Notes: generated by a model not told the origin, from the sequence alone. DNA of 64,000 nt from Pseudoclavibacter caeni (GCF_008831125.1 NZ_WBKA01000004.1:124001-188000), one strand, 5' to 3'. Positions 36,060 to 45,755 are shown, numbered from the stretch's first letter. Numbers and translations: made by a program.

Positions 36060-37805
36060 TCACTCCGAGGCCGCCTCGAGGGTCACCTGTGCGCTCTGCG
36101 TCTTCCCGTCGCGAACGTACTCGACGGTGACCGCCGTGCCAGGCCCAGACTGCCGCACGGTGCCGATCAGGTGCGAGGCGCTCGTGATGCGCACGCCGTC
36201 GACCTTCGTGATGATGTCCCCGCTCTTCAGCCCCGCCTGCGCGGCGGGGCCGCCGCTGGTGACGTCCTTGACCAGCGCACCGGTCACGCCGTCATCGCCG
36301 GTCGCGCTGCTCACCGTCGCGCCGAGCTGCCCGTGCTGCGCCTTGCCATCGGAGATGAGCTCGCCGGTGACCCGCTGCACCACGTTCGCGGGGATCGCGA
36401 ACCCCAGCCCGATGCTGCCGTTGCTCGTGCTCTGCCCAGTCGACGAGGTCGCCGTGGCGATGGCGACGTTGACCCCGATCAGCTGGCCGTCGGTGTTGAC
36501 GAGCGGGCCGCCCGAGTTGCCGGGGTTGATGGCCGCGTCGGTCTGCACGACCGAGAGGTAGATGGAGGAGTCGCTCTGTGTCGACTGCGAGCCGCTCTGC
36601 CCGCCGTAGCCGTACCCGTTCGAGCCGCCGCTGCCGAAGTCGTTCCAGAAGTCGTAGCCGTTGCCCTCGTCTGTGCTCGAGTCGCCGTCCTGCGCCGCGG
36701 AGGAATCGAGCGAGATCGCTCGGTTGAGTGCCGAGACGACACCGCTGGTGACCGTGTTCTCCAAGCCCTGCGGCGCGCCGATCGCGATCGCGGTGTCGCC
36801 AACGTTGAGCTTCGACGAGTCGGCGAACTCGATCGCAGTGAGGTTCGACGGCGGATTCTTCAGCTGGATGACGGCCAGGTCGGTCGTGGAGTCAAGCCCG
36901 ACCGTGGTCGCGTCGTACACGCTGCCGTCGCTGAGGGTGACCTTGAGCGTGGCGCTGCTCGTCGCGCCATCCAGTGTGACGACGTGGTTGTTCGTGACGA
37001 TGCGCCCCTGCGCGTCGAGGATCACGCCGGAGCCCGTGCCGGACTCACTGCTCGAGGACGCGGAGATCGTGACCACCGACGGGCTCGCCTTCGCCGCCCC
37101 GGCGGTGACGTCGGTGACGTGCTCGGGGTCGTTGATGACCACGTTCGACCCGCTCGTGCTGCTCACCGTGGTGCTCGACCCGTGTCCGCTGGCCCAGCCG
37201 ATCGCTGCTCCGGCACCACCGCCGACGAGCGCGGCGACGAGGGCGGACACCGCGACGACTCGACCGATGGGGCCGTGCTGACGATGGCCCCCGTCCTCCT
37301 GATGCGACGCATACGCATCGGTGCCGTTCCCGCCGGCGCCACCGGCACCGTCCAGCCCCACCATGCCCACCTCGCCCGCGGCAGCCGGGCCGGGATACGG
37401 CTGCCCCACTGCGGGACCACGCCCCGGCACGGTCTGGACGGGCTGGGACGCTGAGGCCGCCTGTGCGGAGCCGTCGAATCCATCCGGCAGCGGCGTGGTG
37501 GGCTGCGCCGCGGTCGGCAGCGGTGTCGTCGGCTGAGCCGCAGCGGCCGGGGGCGCATACCGCGGTCGGGACGCCGTGGGCGTCGGCCTGGTCCGCTCGG
37601 TGTCGTCCAGCGCCTCCGCCTCGGCCTCCGCAGCTGCGGGAGTCGCCTCGCCCTCACCGGTGCGCGCCGCACCCGGCTCCCACCGCGGCAGGGACTGCTG
37701 TGGCACCGCCCAGCGATCGTCTCGTACCTGCCCGTCTCGGGCCTGCTCGTCCACGGGCCGCGCCGCAGCGGGGTCGGCTGCCGGGTGCTGGTCTTCCGAA
37801 GTCAT
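36060..37805 (-). CDS. HtrA/DegP-type membrane-anchored serine protease with PDZ domain
   Basis: A 581-residue protein: a cytoplasmic Pro/Ala/Glu-rich N terminus (about 180 residues with PTTPLP repeats), one membrane helix (about 180-206), then an extracellular trypsin-like domain and a C-terminal PDZ domain (about 490-575). The catalytic triad is His274 (TNNHVV), Asp309 (TTDLAVI) and Ser431 (GNSGGP). A Ser/Gly/Tyr-rich loop (about 365-405) is inserted in the protease domain. Such PepD-like proteases handle misfolded envelope proteins. ATG 37805 has AGGA seven bases upstream. Confidence 0.93.
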   Translation of the reverse strand: MTSEDQHPAADPAAARPVDEQARDGQVRDDRWAVPQQSLPRWEPGAARTGEGEATPAAAEAEAEALDDTERTRPTPTASRPRYAPPAAAAQPTTPLPTAAQPTTPLPDGFDGSAQAASASQPVQTVPGRGPAVGQPYPGPAAAGEVGMVGLDGAGGAGGNGTDAYASHQEDGGHRQHGPIGRVVAVSALVAALVGGGAGAAIGWASGHGSSTTVSSTSGSNVVINDPEHVTDVTAGAAKASPSVVTISASSSSESGTGSGVILDAQGRIVTNNHVVTLDGATSSATLKVTLSDGSVYDATTVGLDSTTDLAVIQLKNPPSNLTAIEFADSSKLNVGDTAIAIGAPQGLENTVTSGVVSALNRAISLDSSAAQDGDSSTDEGNGYDFWNDFGSGGSNGYGYGGQSGSQSTQSDSSIYLSVVQTDAAINPGNSGGPLVNTDGQLIGVNVAIATATSSTGQSTSNGSIGLGFAIPANVVQRVTGELISDGKAQHGQLGATVSSATGDDGVTGALVKDVTSGGPAAQAGLKSGDIITKVDGVRITSASHLIGTVRQSGPGTAVTVEYVRDGKTQSAQVTLEAASE

Positions 37806-37945
37806 GGTCGTTCCTCTCCGTGCACTCCCACCGTGCCGTTCGCCACTGTGAGAAGCCTGTGGCCGTGCTGAGGAGATGCCGCCGGGCATCGTCATCCACG
37901 GTCACGGCTCGCCGCGTCCCTCCCGCACGAGTCTAGAGTGTCATC

Positions 37946-39196
37946 GTGAGTGTTGACCCGGCCATTCCCGCAGCGTCCGCCCGTCCCTTCGCCGCAGCCG
38001 CCCTGCCCTGGCAACGCACCGCGCATGCCGCCGGACTGCTCGGCGCCGACGGCCGCCCGGCGCCGAACGTCTTCACCGAGATGACCGCCCTCGCCCAGCG
38101 GACGGGTGCGATCAACCTCGGTCAGGGGTTCCCGGACACCGATGGGCCGCAGGTCGTGCTCGAGGCGGCCCGGTCGGCGATCCTCGCCGGCGCGAACCAG
38201 TACCCGCCGGGCCTCGGCGTGCCCGTCCTGCGCGAGGCGATCGCCCGGCATCAACACCGTTTCCACGGCATCACCGTGGACCCGGACCGCGAGGTGCTCG
38301 TCACCACCGGGGCCACCGAGGCGCTCGCCGCCACGCTGCTCGCGCTGGTGCGCCCCGGCGACGAGGTCGTCACCCTCGACCCCACCTATGACGCGTACAC
38401 GGCACTCATCGCCCTGGCCGGCGGCCGGCACGTGCGCGTGCCGCTGGCGCCGCCGGACTTCCGGCTGCCGCTCGACCGGCTCGCCACCGCCGTGACCGAC
38501 CGCACCGCGGTGATCCTCGTCAACAACCCGCACAACCCGACCGGCACGGTGCTCACCCAGGCGGAGCTCGCCGCGATCGTCGCCGCCGCCGAACAGCACG
38601 ATGCGATCGTCGTCGTCGACGAGGTGTACGAGCACCTCGTGTTCGACGGGGTGCGGCACACCACGATCGCCGCGATCCCCGGCGCGGCCGAGCGCAGCGT
38701 CACGATCTCGTCGGCGGGCAAGACGTTCTCGCTGACCGGCTGGAAGATCGGCTGGCTCGTCGCCCCGCAGCCGCTGCGCGACGCCGTACTCACCGTCAAG
38801 CAGTACCTGACGTTCGCCACCGGGGCGCCCCTGCAGCCGGCGATCGCCGAAGGGCTGGACCAGCCCGACGCGCTGTTCGTCGGCGTGCGCGACCGGCTGC
38901 AGCACGGCCGGGACCTGCTCGCCGCGGGCCTCGCCCGGGCCGGGTTCGCGTTCGCGCCCGCCCCGGCCACGTACTTCCAGGCGGTTGACGCGGCCCCGCT
39001 CGGCGTCGCCGACGCCGCCCGGCTCGCCCGCGAGCTGCCCGAGCAGGTCGGCGTCGTGGGGATCCCGCTGAGCGCCTTCGCCGCACCGGAGCACGCCGAC
39101 CTGTACCGCTCCTGGCTGCGCTTCGCATTCTGCAAGCGCGACACGGTGCTGCAGGAGGCGAGCGACCGGCTCGCCCGGCTCGCGATGCGCGACTAA
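37946..39196 (+). CDS. PLP-dependent aminotransferase, class I/II
   Basis: A 416-residue fold type I aminotransferase. NLGQGFPDTDGP, YPPGLGVPVLREAIA, NNPHNPTGTV, DEVYEHLVFDG and the PLP lysine in SSAGKTFSLTGWKIGW mark the family; the nearest well-known members are kynurenine/methionine aminotransferases and actinobacterial DapC-like proteins. The amino acid substrate cannot be fixed from sequence. GTG 37946 follows TAGAGT (37934-37939) by six bases, so it is leaderless. It converges on the nitrilase gene with 13 bases between stops. Confidence 0.88.
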   Translation: MSVDPAIPAASARPFAAAALPWQRTAHAAGLLGADGRPAPNVFTEMTALAQRTGAINLGQGFPDTDGPQVVLEAARSAILAGANQYPPGLGVPVLREAIARHQHRFHGITVDPDREVLVTTGATEALAATLLALVRPGDEVVTLDPTYDAYTALIALAGGRHVRVPLAPPDFRLPLDRLATAVTDRTAVILVNNPHNPTGTVLTQAELAAIVAAAEQHDAIVVVDEVYEHLVFDGVRHTTIAAIPGAAERSVTISSAGKTFSLTGWKIGWLVAPQPLRDAVLTVKQYLTFATGAPLQPAIAEGLDQPDALFVGVRDRLQHGRDLLAAGLARAGFAFAPAPATYFQAVDAAPLGVADAARLARELPEQVGVVGIPLSAFAAPEHADLYRSWLRFAFCKRDTVLQEASDRLARLAMRD

Positions 39197-39209
39197 CCGC
39201 GACCGATGG

Positions 39210-40091
39210 TCAGGCGCGGGATGCGTCCCCGGCTGCCCCGACGCCCGGCGCGTCTGCCTCGGGCACGACGACCGCGAGCCGCCGCATCCGCAGCGCCGGG
39301 TTCGTCGCCCGCACCTGCGCGATGCGCTCGAGGCCGATCTCGGTGCTCAGGAAGGCGCTCTCCGCGCCCGTGGCCGCGAGCACGACGCCCATCGGATCGA
39401 CGATCATCGAGCGGCCGATGCCATGCGGGATCGCCTGGCCGGCCGCGAGCACGTAGACGGTGTTCTCGATCGCCCGGGCCTGCACGAGCGTGTTCCAGTG
39501 ATGCTCCTTGAGCGGGCCGCCAACCCACTGCGAGGGGATCACCACGAGCTCGGCCCCGGCGTCCACGAGCCGTCGGGTAATCTCCGGGAAGCGCAGGTCG
39601 TAGCAGGTCTGCAGACCCACCCGAATGCCCTCGACCTCGAAGGTGACCGGCTCGTCGAGCGGCCCGGGCACGACCCACTGCGACTCGCGGTGCCCGAACG
39701 CGTCGAACAGGTGCACTTTGCGGTACGCGGCCTCGAGCTCACCCGTGGGGGCGACGGCGACGACCGTGTTGGCGAATCGGTGCTCGTCCTCGCTGCGGGC
39801 GACCAGCCCGGCGACGATGTGCAGGCCGTGCTCGGCGGCGAGCCGGCCGAGCGCGGTGACGAACGGCCCGTCGAGCGGCTCGGCGTTGGCGGCGTAGTCG
39901 GGGCCCAGCCGGCCATTGAAGTACGACGCGTACTCGGGGAACACCACGAGCGAGGCGGCGCGGTCGGCGGCCTCCTGCACGTACATGGTGATCTGCCTGA
40001 GGTTCTCGCGCCGGTCGCCCGTCGGCCCGAACTGCCCGGCCGCCACGGTGACGGTGTTCGACAGCCACAGCGTGTCCTCCGGAGTGGTCAC
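39210..40091 (-). CDS. Carbon-nitrogen hydrolase (nitrilase superfamily)
   Basis: A 293-residue amidase. The Glu-Lys-Cys triad is complete: Glu in VVFPEYA, Lys in YRKVHLFD and Cys in GLQTCYDLRFPE. The closest pattern is the Nit2/omega-amidase-like or deaminated-glutathione amidase group. GTG 40091 has AAGGAG four to five bases upstream. It lies beside an M20 peptidase in the same direction (42 bases apart) and faces an aminotransferase; omega-amidases often work with transaminases, but that link is inference. A paralogue lacking the Cys lies at 50605. Confidence 0.9.
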   Translation of the reverse strand: MTTPEDTLWLSNTVTVAAGQFGPTGDRRENLRQITMYVQEAADRAASLVVFPEYASYFNGRLGPDYAANAEPLDGPFVTALGRLAAEHGLHIVAGLVARSEDEHRFANTVVAVAPTGELEAAYRKVHLFDAFGHRESQWVVPGPLDEPVTFEVEGIRVGLQTCYDLRFPEITRRLVDAGAELVVIPSQWVGGPLKEHHWNTLVQARAIENTVYVLAAGQAIPHGIGRSMIVDPMGVVLAATGAESAFLSTEIGLERIAQVRATNPALRMRRLAVVVPEADAPGVGAAGDASRA

Positions 40092-40133
40092 GTCGCTCCT
40101 TCCCCGGCGCCATCGGGCGGCGCCCCGCTCGCC

Positions 40134-41594
40134 TCAGTCTATCCGCGCCGTCTCGCCGAGCGCCGCGAGGAACAGCGCCTCGCTGAGCGCGACCGCCTCG
40201 ATCTCGGCCGGCAGCACGCTCTCGTTCGGCGCGTGGATCGCCGCAGCGGGATCCTCCACCCCGAACAGGGCGATCTCCGCATCGGGGAACCGCTGCTGCA
40301 GCGCGTTCGTCAGCGGGATGGCCCCACCGCTGCCGGCGAACACCACGGGCCGGCCGAATGCCCGGGCCATCGCCGCCTGCAGCATCCGGCTCGTGCGTGT
40401 CGTCGTGTCGGCGGCGAAGCCCTCGCCGCTGCCGCCATCGGTGATCGTCACCCGCACACCCCATGGGGCAACCGCGCGCAGTCGATCGGCGAGCGCGCGC
40501 TGGGCGGCCGCGGCGGACATCCCCGGCGGCACCCGCAGGTTCAGGCGGGCCGCCGCGTGCCCTTGGATGGCGGCGGTGGAGCCGACGACCGGCGGGGCGT
40601 CGACGCCGAGCACCGTGACCGTCGGCCTGGCCCAGAGCATGTCGGCGATCGAGCCAGAGCCGATGATGGCCACCCCGTCGGGCACGCCCGCGTCGGCGCG
40701 GAAGCGTTCCTCCGGATAGTCGGCGCCAGCCCACCGCTGGTCGGCCGGGATGCCGGGCACGGTCAGGTCGCCCGCGGGGCCACGCAGCGAGGCGAGCATC
40801 ATGATCAGCGCCTGCAGCGCGTCCGGCGCCGCCCCGCCGAACTGCCCGGAGTGCAGGGCGACCGGCACGGTGTCGACGGCGACGGTGAGATCGCCGACTC
40901 CGCGCAGTGCCACGGTGAGCGTGGGCTCGCCGGCTGCGACGTTCCCGGAGTCCATGATGAGCATGACGTCCGCGGCGAAGTCCTCCGGATGGTCGGCGAG
41001 CCAGCGGTCGAGCCCCTGCCCGCCCTGCTCCTCGGAGCCCTCGAAGACGACGCGCACGCCGACCGGCAGCGCGCCCGCAGTCGCCCGCAGCGCGCGAAGG
41101 GCGGACAGGTGCGCGACGAGGTTGCCCTTGCAGTCGGCGGCGCCGCGGCCGTGCAGGCGGCCGTCCTCCCCCGGGGTCAGTGTGAACGGCGGCGTGTGCC
41201 AGGCCGCCCCGTCGAGCGGCGGCTGCACGTCGTAGTGCCCGTACAGCAGCACGGTGGGCGCGCCGGCCGGGGCGGGCATGCCGCCGAGCACGGTCTGCGA
41301 GCCGTCGACGGTGTCCACGACGCGCGCGTCGGCGACGCCGAGCTCGTGCAGCCGGGCGACGAGCCAGGCGGCCGCAGCGCGGGAGTGGCTCCAGTCGTAC
41401 TGGGCCGGGTCGGCGACCGAGGGGAAGGCGACAAGCTCGGCGAGATCCGCGAGTGCACGCGGCTGCTCGGCGTGGACCGCGGCGGCGAGTGCGTCGGCCT
41501 GCGCTGTGGCGAGGTCGAGAGCGGGGGCCGATGATGTCTGACCGGGATCGGACGCCGGGGCGGCGTCCTCTGGGATCGGGGTGGCTGCGGACAT
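40134..41594 (-). CDS. M20-family dipeptidase
   Basis: A 486-residue zinc peptidase of the M20/M25/M40 group. Metal ligands and catalytic residues are in YGHYDVQP, GRGAADCKGN, FEGSEEQGG and MDSGN, with the dimerisation domain between. Family members cleave dipeptides or deacylate amino acids. ATG 41594 has AAGGAG six bases upstream; the frame is open further upstream but without signals. It lies between gluQ and the nitrilase gene, all on one strand. Confidence 0.9.
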   Translation of the reverse strand: MSAATPIPEDAAPASDPGQTSSAPALDLATAQADALAAAVHAEQPRALADLAELVAFPSVADPAQYDWSHSRAAAAWLVARLHELGVADARVVDTVDGSQTVLGGMPAPAGAPTVLLYGHYDVQPPLDGAAWHTPPFTLTPGEDGRLHGRGAADCKGNLVAHLSALRALRATAGALPVGVRVVFEGSEEQGGQGLDRWLADHPEDFAADVMLIMDSGNVAAGEPTLTVALRGVGDLTVAVDTVPVALHSGQFGGAAPDALQALIMMLASLRGPAGDLTVPGIPADQRWAGADYPEERFRADAGVPDGVAIIGSGSIADMLWARPTVTVLGVDAPPVVGSTAAIQGHAAARLNLRVPPGMSAAAAQRALADRLRAVAPWGVRVTITDGGSGEGFAADTTTRTSRMLQAAMARAFGRPVVFAGSGGAIPLTNALQQRFPDAEIALFGVEDPAAAIHAPNESVLPAEIEAVALSEALFLAALGETARID

Positions 41595-41641
41595 CGGCTG
41601 CTCCTTCCCGCGGCGACCGGGCGCCGCGCCTGAGACGCCTC

Positions 41642-42589
41642 TCAGCGTACCGCCGGGGCCTCGTCGCCCGGCGCATGGAACGTCCACGGGTCACGGGGCA
41701 GCCGGGCGAGCTCGAGGGAGGCGACCGCTGCCGCCAGCAGCGCGGCGGGCTCGCCGGTGTCGACCGCGGCGTCCACCGCCGTCTGGTCGACGGCGCCGCC
41801 GAGCGAGTGCAGCAGCAGGGCGAGCACCGCGACCGGGGTCACACCCCGCGCGGCGAGTCGGGGCAGGGTGACGGCGCCGCCGCGCTTGGCGAGCCGCCGC
41901 CCCTGATCGTCGACGACGAGGGGCACGTGTGCGTAAACGGGCGTGGGCAGGTCGAGCAGCCGAGCGATCATCATCTGCCGGGGCGCCGAGGCGAGCAGAT
42001 CGTCGCCGCGGACGACCTGGTCGACGTCCTCGTGCGCGTCGTCGACGACGACGGCCAGGTTATAGGCGGGTGTGCCGTCAGCACGGCGCAGCACGAGGTC
42101 GTCGACCGGCCCGGTCCACGCCCCGTGCAGCAGGTCGTGGACGGTCTCGCGGGCGACGTCCGCGCGTAGACGCAGGGCGCCGGGCCGCTCGCGACGGCGT
42201 GCGGCTCGCTGCACCTCGGTCAGGTGCCGGCAGGTGCCCGGGTACTGGCCGGGGATGCCGTGCGGTGCCCGCACCGCCTCGACGATCTCCCGCCGGGTGC
42301 ACCAGCACTCATAGACGAGCCCGCGGCGGCGCAGGTCGTCGATCGCGGCGTCGAACCGGGCGACGTGCCGGGACTGCACGTGGACGGGGCCGTCCCAGTC
42401 GAGGCCGATCGCCCGGAGCGCCTCGAGCTGGGGGCGGGGGTCACGGGCGCGAGCGCGGTCGAGATCCTCGATGCGCAGAACGAACTTGCGGCCGGTGGCG
42501 TGGGCGAGCAGCCAGGCCAGCACAGCCGTGCGCAGGTTGCCCACGTGCAGATCCCCGCTGGGACTGGGGGCGAAACGACCGGCGGACAT
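41642..42589 (-). CDS. gluQ: Glutamyl-queuosine tRNA(Asp) synthetase
   Basis: A 315-residue GluRS paralogue without the anticodon-binding domain, which attaches glutamate to queuosine in tRNA-Asp. It has the FAPSPSGDLHVGNLRTA (HIGH-type) motif, a zinc site made by CWC and the Tyr/Cys of QYPGTC, and LAKRGG as the KMSKS equivalent. ATG 42589 lies eight bases after TATCGT, with GGAAGG close by. It is in the right length range. Its presence implies queuosine in this organism's tRNA or salvage of it. Confidence 0.92.
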   Translation of the reverse strand: MSAGRFAPSPSGDLHVGNLRTAVLAWLLAHATGRKFVLRIEDLDRARARDPRPQLEALRAIGLDWDGPVHVQSRHVARFDAAIDDLRRRGLVYECWCTRREIVEAVRAPHGIPGQYPGTCRHLTEVQRAARRRERPGALRLRADVARETVHDLLHGAWTGPVDDLVLRRADGTPAYNLAVVVDDAHEDVDQVVRGDDLLASAPRQMMIARLLDLPTPVYAHVPLVVDDQGRRLAKRGGAVTLPRLAARGVTPVAVLALLLHSLGGAVDQTAVDAAVDTGEPAALLAAAVASLELARLPRDPWTFHAPGDEAPAVR

Positions 42590-42710
42590 GACCTTCCACG
42601 ATACGCCGCCGGTGGGCTGTCCCCTTTGCGCTCGGCCGTCCGGATCCGTCAGCGGGGCCGTCCGACCCGTCACGTGCGGTCATCCGGCCCGCGTGGGATG
42701 CTGCCGGGAC

Positions 42711-42716
42711 TACCAT
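42711..42716 (+). promoter_or_regulatory. -10 box for pnuC
   Basis: TACCAT would start transcription near 42722, leaving a 50-base leader with GAGGAG six bases before the pnuC ATG. Confidence 0.4.
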
Positions 42717-42774
42717 GGCCGTGCTCGGGCCGCCTCGCGACCGCGCGGCCGCCGCCCGATTCGAGGAGCGATGG

Positions 42775-43488
42775 ATGAGCCTGTTCGACGCCGTGCGCTG
42801 GCTGTATGACGCGACGATCCCGATGGGCGATCTGCGTCCGCTGGTCGTACGCGAGGTCGTCGGCAACGTCTTCGGCCTGGCCAGCGCGCTGGGCGGAATG
42901 CGTCGGCGGGTGTGGGCGTGGCCGGTGGGCATCATCGGCAACGCGCTGCTATTCACGGTGTTCGTCGGTGCGATCGCCACGCGTGGCGACACCCCGACCC
43001 TGCTCGGTCAGGCCGGCCGACAGCTCATGTTCATCGCCGTGTCGGCGTGGGGCTGGTGGTCCTGGCGGCGAGCACGGCGGGAGCAGGACGCGGCCGGGGC
43101 CGCGACGGCACGGGCGGCGAGCCTCGTCGGCGACGCCGAGCGGGACGACGGCGTGCAGCCCCGGTGGGCGACGCCCCGTCAGCGGGCGGGGCTCGTCATC
43201 GCGCTGTTCGTCGGCACGGCGGCGCTCACCCCGCTGTTCCGGGCGCTCGGGTCGAGCGAGCCGGTGTGGGCGGACGCCTGGACATTCATGGGGTCGCTGC
43301 TGGCCACCTGGGGGATGGCCCGCCGCTGGGTGGAGTTCTGGCTGATCTGGGTGGCCGTCGATCTGGTCGGCGTGCCTCTGCTGCTCGGTGCCGGGTACTA
43401 CGCGACGGCCACGATGTACATCGTCTACGGGGTGTTCACGCTGAGTGGGTTCTTCGTGTGGCGGCGCGCCCGTCGCGCGCAGGGGTGA
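42775..43488 (+). CDS. pnuC: PnuC-family nicotinamide riboside transporter
   Basis: A 237-residue membrane protein with seven predicted helices and the PnuC marks NVFGLASALGGMRRRVWAWPVGIIGN and WWSWRRA, and a C-terminal EFWLIWVAVDLVGVPLL repeat-like block. It takes up nicotinamide riboside for NAD synthesis. ATG 42775 has GAGGAG six bases upstream; an earlier ATG at 42715 lies in the promoter. A 20-residue hydrophilic loop in the middle (SLVGDAERDDG) is longer than usual. Confidence 0.9.
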   Translation: MSLFDAVRWLYDATIPMGDLRPLVVREVVGNVFGLASALGGMRRRVWAWPVGIIGNALLFTVFVGAIATRGDTPTLLGQAGRQLMFIAVSAWGWWSWRRARREQDAAGAATARAASLVGDAERDDGVQPRWATPRQRAGLVIALFVGTAALTPLFRALGSSEPVWADAWTFMGSLLATWGMARRWVEFWLIWVAVDLVGVPLLLGAGYYATATMYIVYGVFTLSGFFVWRRARRAQG

Positions 43489-43541
43489 CGGCGGGGCCAG
43501 TCGTGGCATCCGCCGGCACGAGAGGCACGTACGGGTCGGTC

Positions 43542-43590
43542 CGATGGGTTCCGGCCCGGTGGTTTCCGGCCTGGTGGTTTCCGGCCTGGT
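43542..43590 (+). repeat. 15-bp tandem repeat downstream of pnuC
   Basis: About three units of GGTGGTTTCCGGCCT (the first imperfect) between pnuC and the terminator. Non-coding. Confidence 0.55.
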
Positions 43591-43605
43591 CACCGAACCC
43601 ACGAG

Positions 43606-43649
43606 GCGGGCCGCGTCCGCATCCCCACGCGGATGCGGACGCGGCCCGC
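43606..43649. terminator. Strong bidirectional terminator between pnuC and the acetate symporter
   Basis: A perfect 19-bp stem (43606-43624 with 43631-43649) and 6-base loop in the gap between convergent genes. A second structure can form from GCGGCCCG (43641-43648) and CGGGCCGC (43677-43684), enclosing CACTGA/TCAGTG. Confidence 0.75.
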
Positions 43650-43669
43650 CCGGTGCACTGATCGATCGG

Positions 43670-45301
43670 TCAGTGACGGGCCGCGCCCACCGCGCCAGGG
43701 CCGGGGAGCGAGCGGACGTACATCTCGGCCTCGAGCCTGCGGCTCTCGGTCTGCCCGGGCGGGATCACCGAGCCGAGCCAGCCAAGCAGGAACCCGGCCG
43801 GGATCGAGATGATGCCCGGGTTCTCCAGCGGGAAGATCGCGAAGTCGACGCCGTCGCCGAGCATCGCGGTCGCGGAGCCGCTGACCACCGGAGAGAACAC
43901 GATGAGCACGAGGGTGATGACGAGCCCGCCGTACATGCTCCACACCGCACCCCGGGTGGTGAACCCCTTCCAGAACAGGGAGTAGACGATCGTGGGCAGG
44001 TTCGCGCTGGCGGCGACGGCGAATGCGAGCGCGACGAGGAACGCCACGTTCTGCCCCTGGGCGCCGATGCCGCCGACGATCGCGAGCACGCCGATCACGA
44101 TGACCGTGTTGCGGCCGATGCGCACCTCGGTGTCGGGCGAGACGTCCTGCCCCTTCTTGATCACGTTCGCGTAGATGTCATGGGCAAAGGATGCCGCGGC
44201 CGTGATCGCGAGGCCCGCCACCACCGCGAGGATGGTCGCGAACGCCACGGCCGAGATGAACCCGAGCAGCAGCGGCCCGCCGAGCTGGAGGGCGAGCAGC
44301 GGTGCGGCGGAGTTCACGCCACCGGGCGAGCTCTTGATCGTGTCAGGGCCGATCAGGTAGCCGGCGCCGTAACCGAGCACGAGCGTGAAGATGTAGAACA
44401 GCCCGATCAGCCAGATCGCCCAGACCACCGACTTGCGCGCTTCTTTGGCGGTCGGCACCGTGTAGAACCGCATGAGCACGTGGGGCAGCCCCGCGGTGCC
44501 GAGCACGAGCGCCGCGCCGAGCGAGATGAAGTCGAGCGGGTTCTTGTACTTCTGTCCCGGCGCGAGGATGCCCTCGTCGCCGCCCGCCGCGGCCACGGCG
44601 TTGTCGAGCAGCGTGTTCAAGCTGAACCCGTTGAGCGCGAGCACCCAGAGCGTCATCGCGAACGCGCCGGCGATGAGCAGCACGGCCTTGATGATCTGCA
44701 CCCAGGTGGTGCCCTTCATCCCGCCGATGAGCACGTAGACGATCATGAGCACCCCGACGACGGCGATGACGATCGACTGCCCCACCTTGTCGGAGATGCC
44801 GAGCAGCAGCGAGACGAGCCCGCCGGCGCCGGCCATCTGCGCCAGCAGGTAGAAGAACGTCACCGCGAGCGTGGAGATCGCCGCCGCCATTCGCACGGGC
44901 CGCTGCCGCAGCCGGAACGAGAGCACATCGGCCATCGTGAACTTGCCGGTGTTGCGCAGCAGCTCGGCGACGAGCAGCAGGGCGACCAGCCAGGCGACGA
45001 GGAAGCCGACGGAGTACAGGAACCCGTCGTAGCCGCTGACCGCGATCGCCCCGACGATGCCGAGGAAGGACGCGGCGGAGAGGTAGTCGCCGGCGATGGC
45101 GGTGCCGTTCTGGGTGCCGCTGAAGCCACGGCCGCCGGCGTAGAAGTCGTCGGCGGACTTTGTGCCCTGACGACTGACACGGATGACGATGAACATGGTG
45201 ATCGCGACGAACGCCGCAAAGATGCCGATGTTCAGCACCGGGTTGTTGTTCTGCACGGTGGCGGCGAGGATCTGCTCGCCCGCCCGCTGGATGTCGGTCA
45301 T
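43670..45301 (-). CDS. Cation/acetate symporter (SSS family, ActP/MctC-like)
   Basis: A 543-residue sodium:solute symporter with thirteen or so helices. FYAGGRGFSGTQNGTAIAGDYLSAASFLG and RRFRQRPVR-type residues (here FRLRQRPVRMAA), GTAGLPHVLMRFYTVPTAKEARKS and AITAAASFAHDIYA match the ActP/MctC group that imports acetate, propionate or pyruvate. It follows a DUF485 gene by 12 bases, the usual yjcH-actP pairing. The start is ATG 45301. Confidence 0.92.
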   Translation of the reverse strand: MTDIQRAGEQILAATVQNNNPVLNIGIFAAFVAITMFIVIRVSRQGTKSADDFYAGGRGFSGTQNGTAIAGDYLSAASFLGIVGAIAVSGYDGFLYSVGFLVAWLVALLLVAELLRNTGKFTMADVLSFRLRQRPVRMAAAISTLAVTFFYLLAQMAGAGGLVSLLLGISDKVGQSIVIAVVGVLMIVYVLIGGMKGTTWVQIIKAVLLIAGAFAMTLWVLALNGFSLNTLLDNAVAAAGGDEGILAPGQKYKNPLDFISLGAALVLGTAGLPHVLMRFYTVPTAKEARKSVVWAIWLIGLFYIFTLVLGYGAGYLIGPDTIKSSPGGVNSAAPLLALQLGGPLLLGFISAVAFATILAVVAGLAITAAASFAHDIYANVIKKGQDVSPDTEVRIGRNTVIVIGVLAIVGGIGAQGQNVAFLVALAFAVAASANLPTIVYSLFWKGFTTRGAVWSMYGGLVITLVLIVFSPVVSGSATAMLGDGVDFAIFPLENPGIISIPAGFLLGWLGSVIPPGQTESRRLEAEMYVRSLPGPGAVGAARH

Positions 45302-45313
45302 GTCCGGGGCCCC

Positions 45314-45694
45314 TCACTCGCCTCGCGCGCCGGCCGCCGCCGCGCGCGCCTCGGTCTCGGCCTGATCGAGCTCCTCGCGCAGGCTCGCGGCCTGCGGGTC
45401 GAGGACGCGATTGGCGTAGGACACGTACCACATCGTGATCGCGAAGGTCGTCACGAACTGGGCCAGCCCGAGCACGATGCCCAGGTTGACGCGGCCCGCG
45501 ACGGGGCGGGCCATGAGCTGCGGCTGGGTGATCGCCACGATGACGAACCCGAAATACCACACGAGCGCCACCGCGAGCACGGGGAGGACGAAGCGGCGAT
45601 GCGCGTGCTTCAGCCTCTGGAACTCGGGGGACGCCTGGACGGCGATGTAGTCGACCCGCCCTGCTCGGGCGTCGACGAATGACTGCTTGGCCAC
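45314..45694 (-). CDS. DUF485 family inner-membrane protein (YjcH-like)
   Basis: A 126-residue protein with two helices (FVLPVLAVALVWYFGFVIVA and the LGLAQFVTTFAITMWYVSYA segment), the DUF485 layout found before acetate permeases. It is thought to assist the symporter, mechanism unknown. GTG 45694 has AAGGAGG four to five bases upstream. TAGATT about 35 bases further up is a possible -10 box. Confidence 0.88.
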   Translation of the reverse strand: MAKQSFVDARAGRVDYIAVQASPEFQRLKHAHRRFVLPVLAVALVWYFGFVIVAITQPQLMARPVAGRVNLGIVLGLAQFVTTFAITMWYVSYANRVLDPQAASLREELDQAETEARAAAAGARGE

Positions 45695-45755
45695 GGGGCC
45701 TCCTTGCCTCGACGGTCAGTGTTTCCGTCAATCTACTGATCTGGGGCAAGGGCGA

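Noticed and set aside
38000-42600. An omega-amidase/transaminase pathway formed by the aminotransferase, nitrilase and M20 peptidase
   Set aside because: The aminotransferase is on the opposite strand and substrates cannot be read from sequence; I keep it only as a remark in the nitrilase entry.
43542-43590. 15-bp tandem repeat after pnuC as a functional element
   Set aside because: Only about three units next to a terminator; simple slippage in non-coding DNA explains it.
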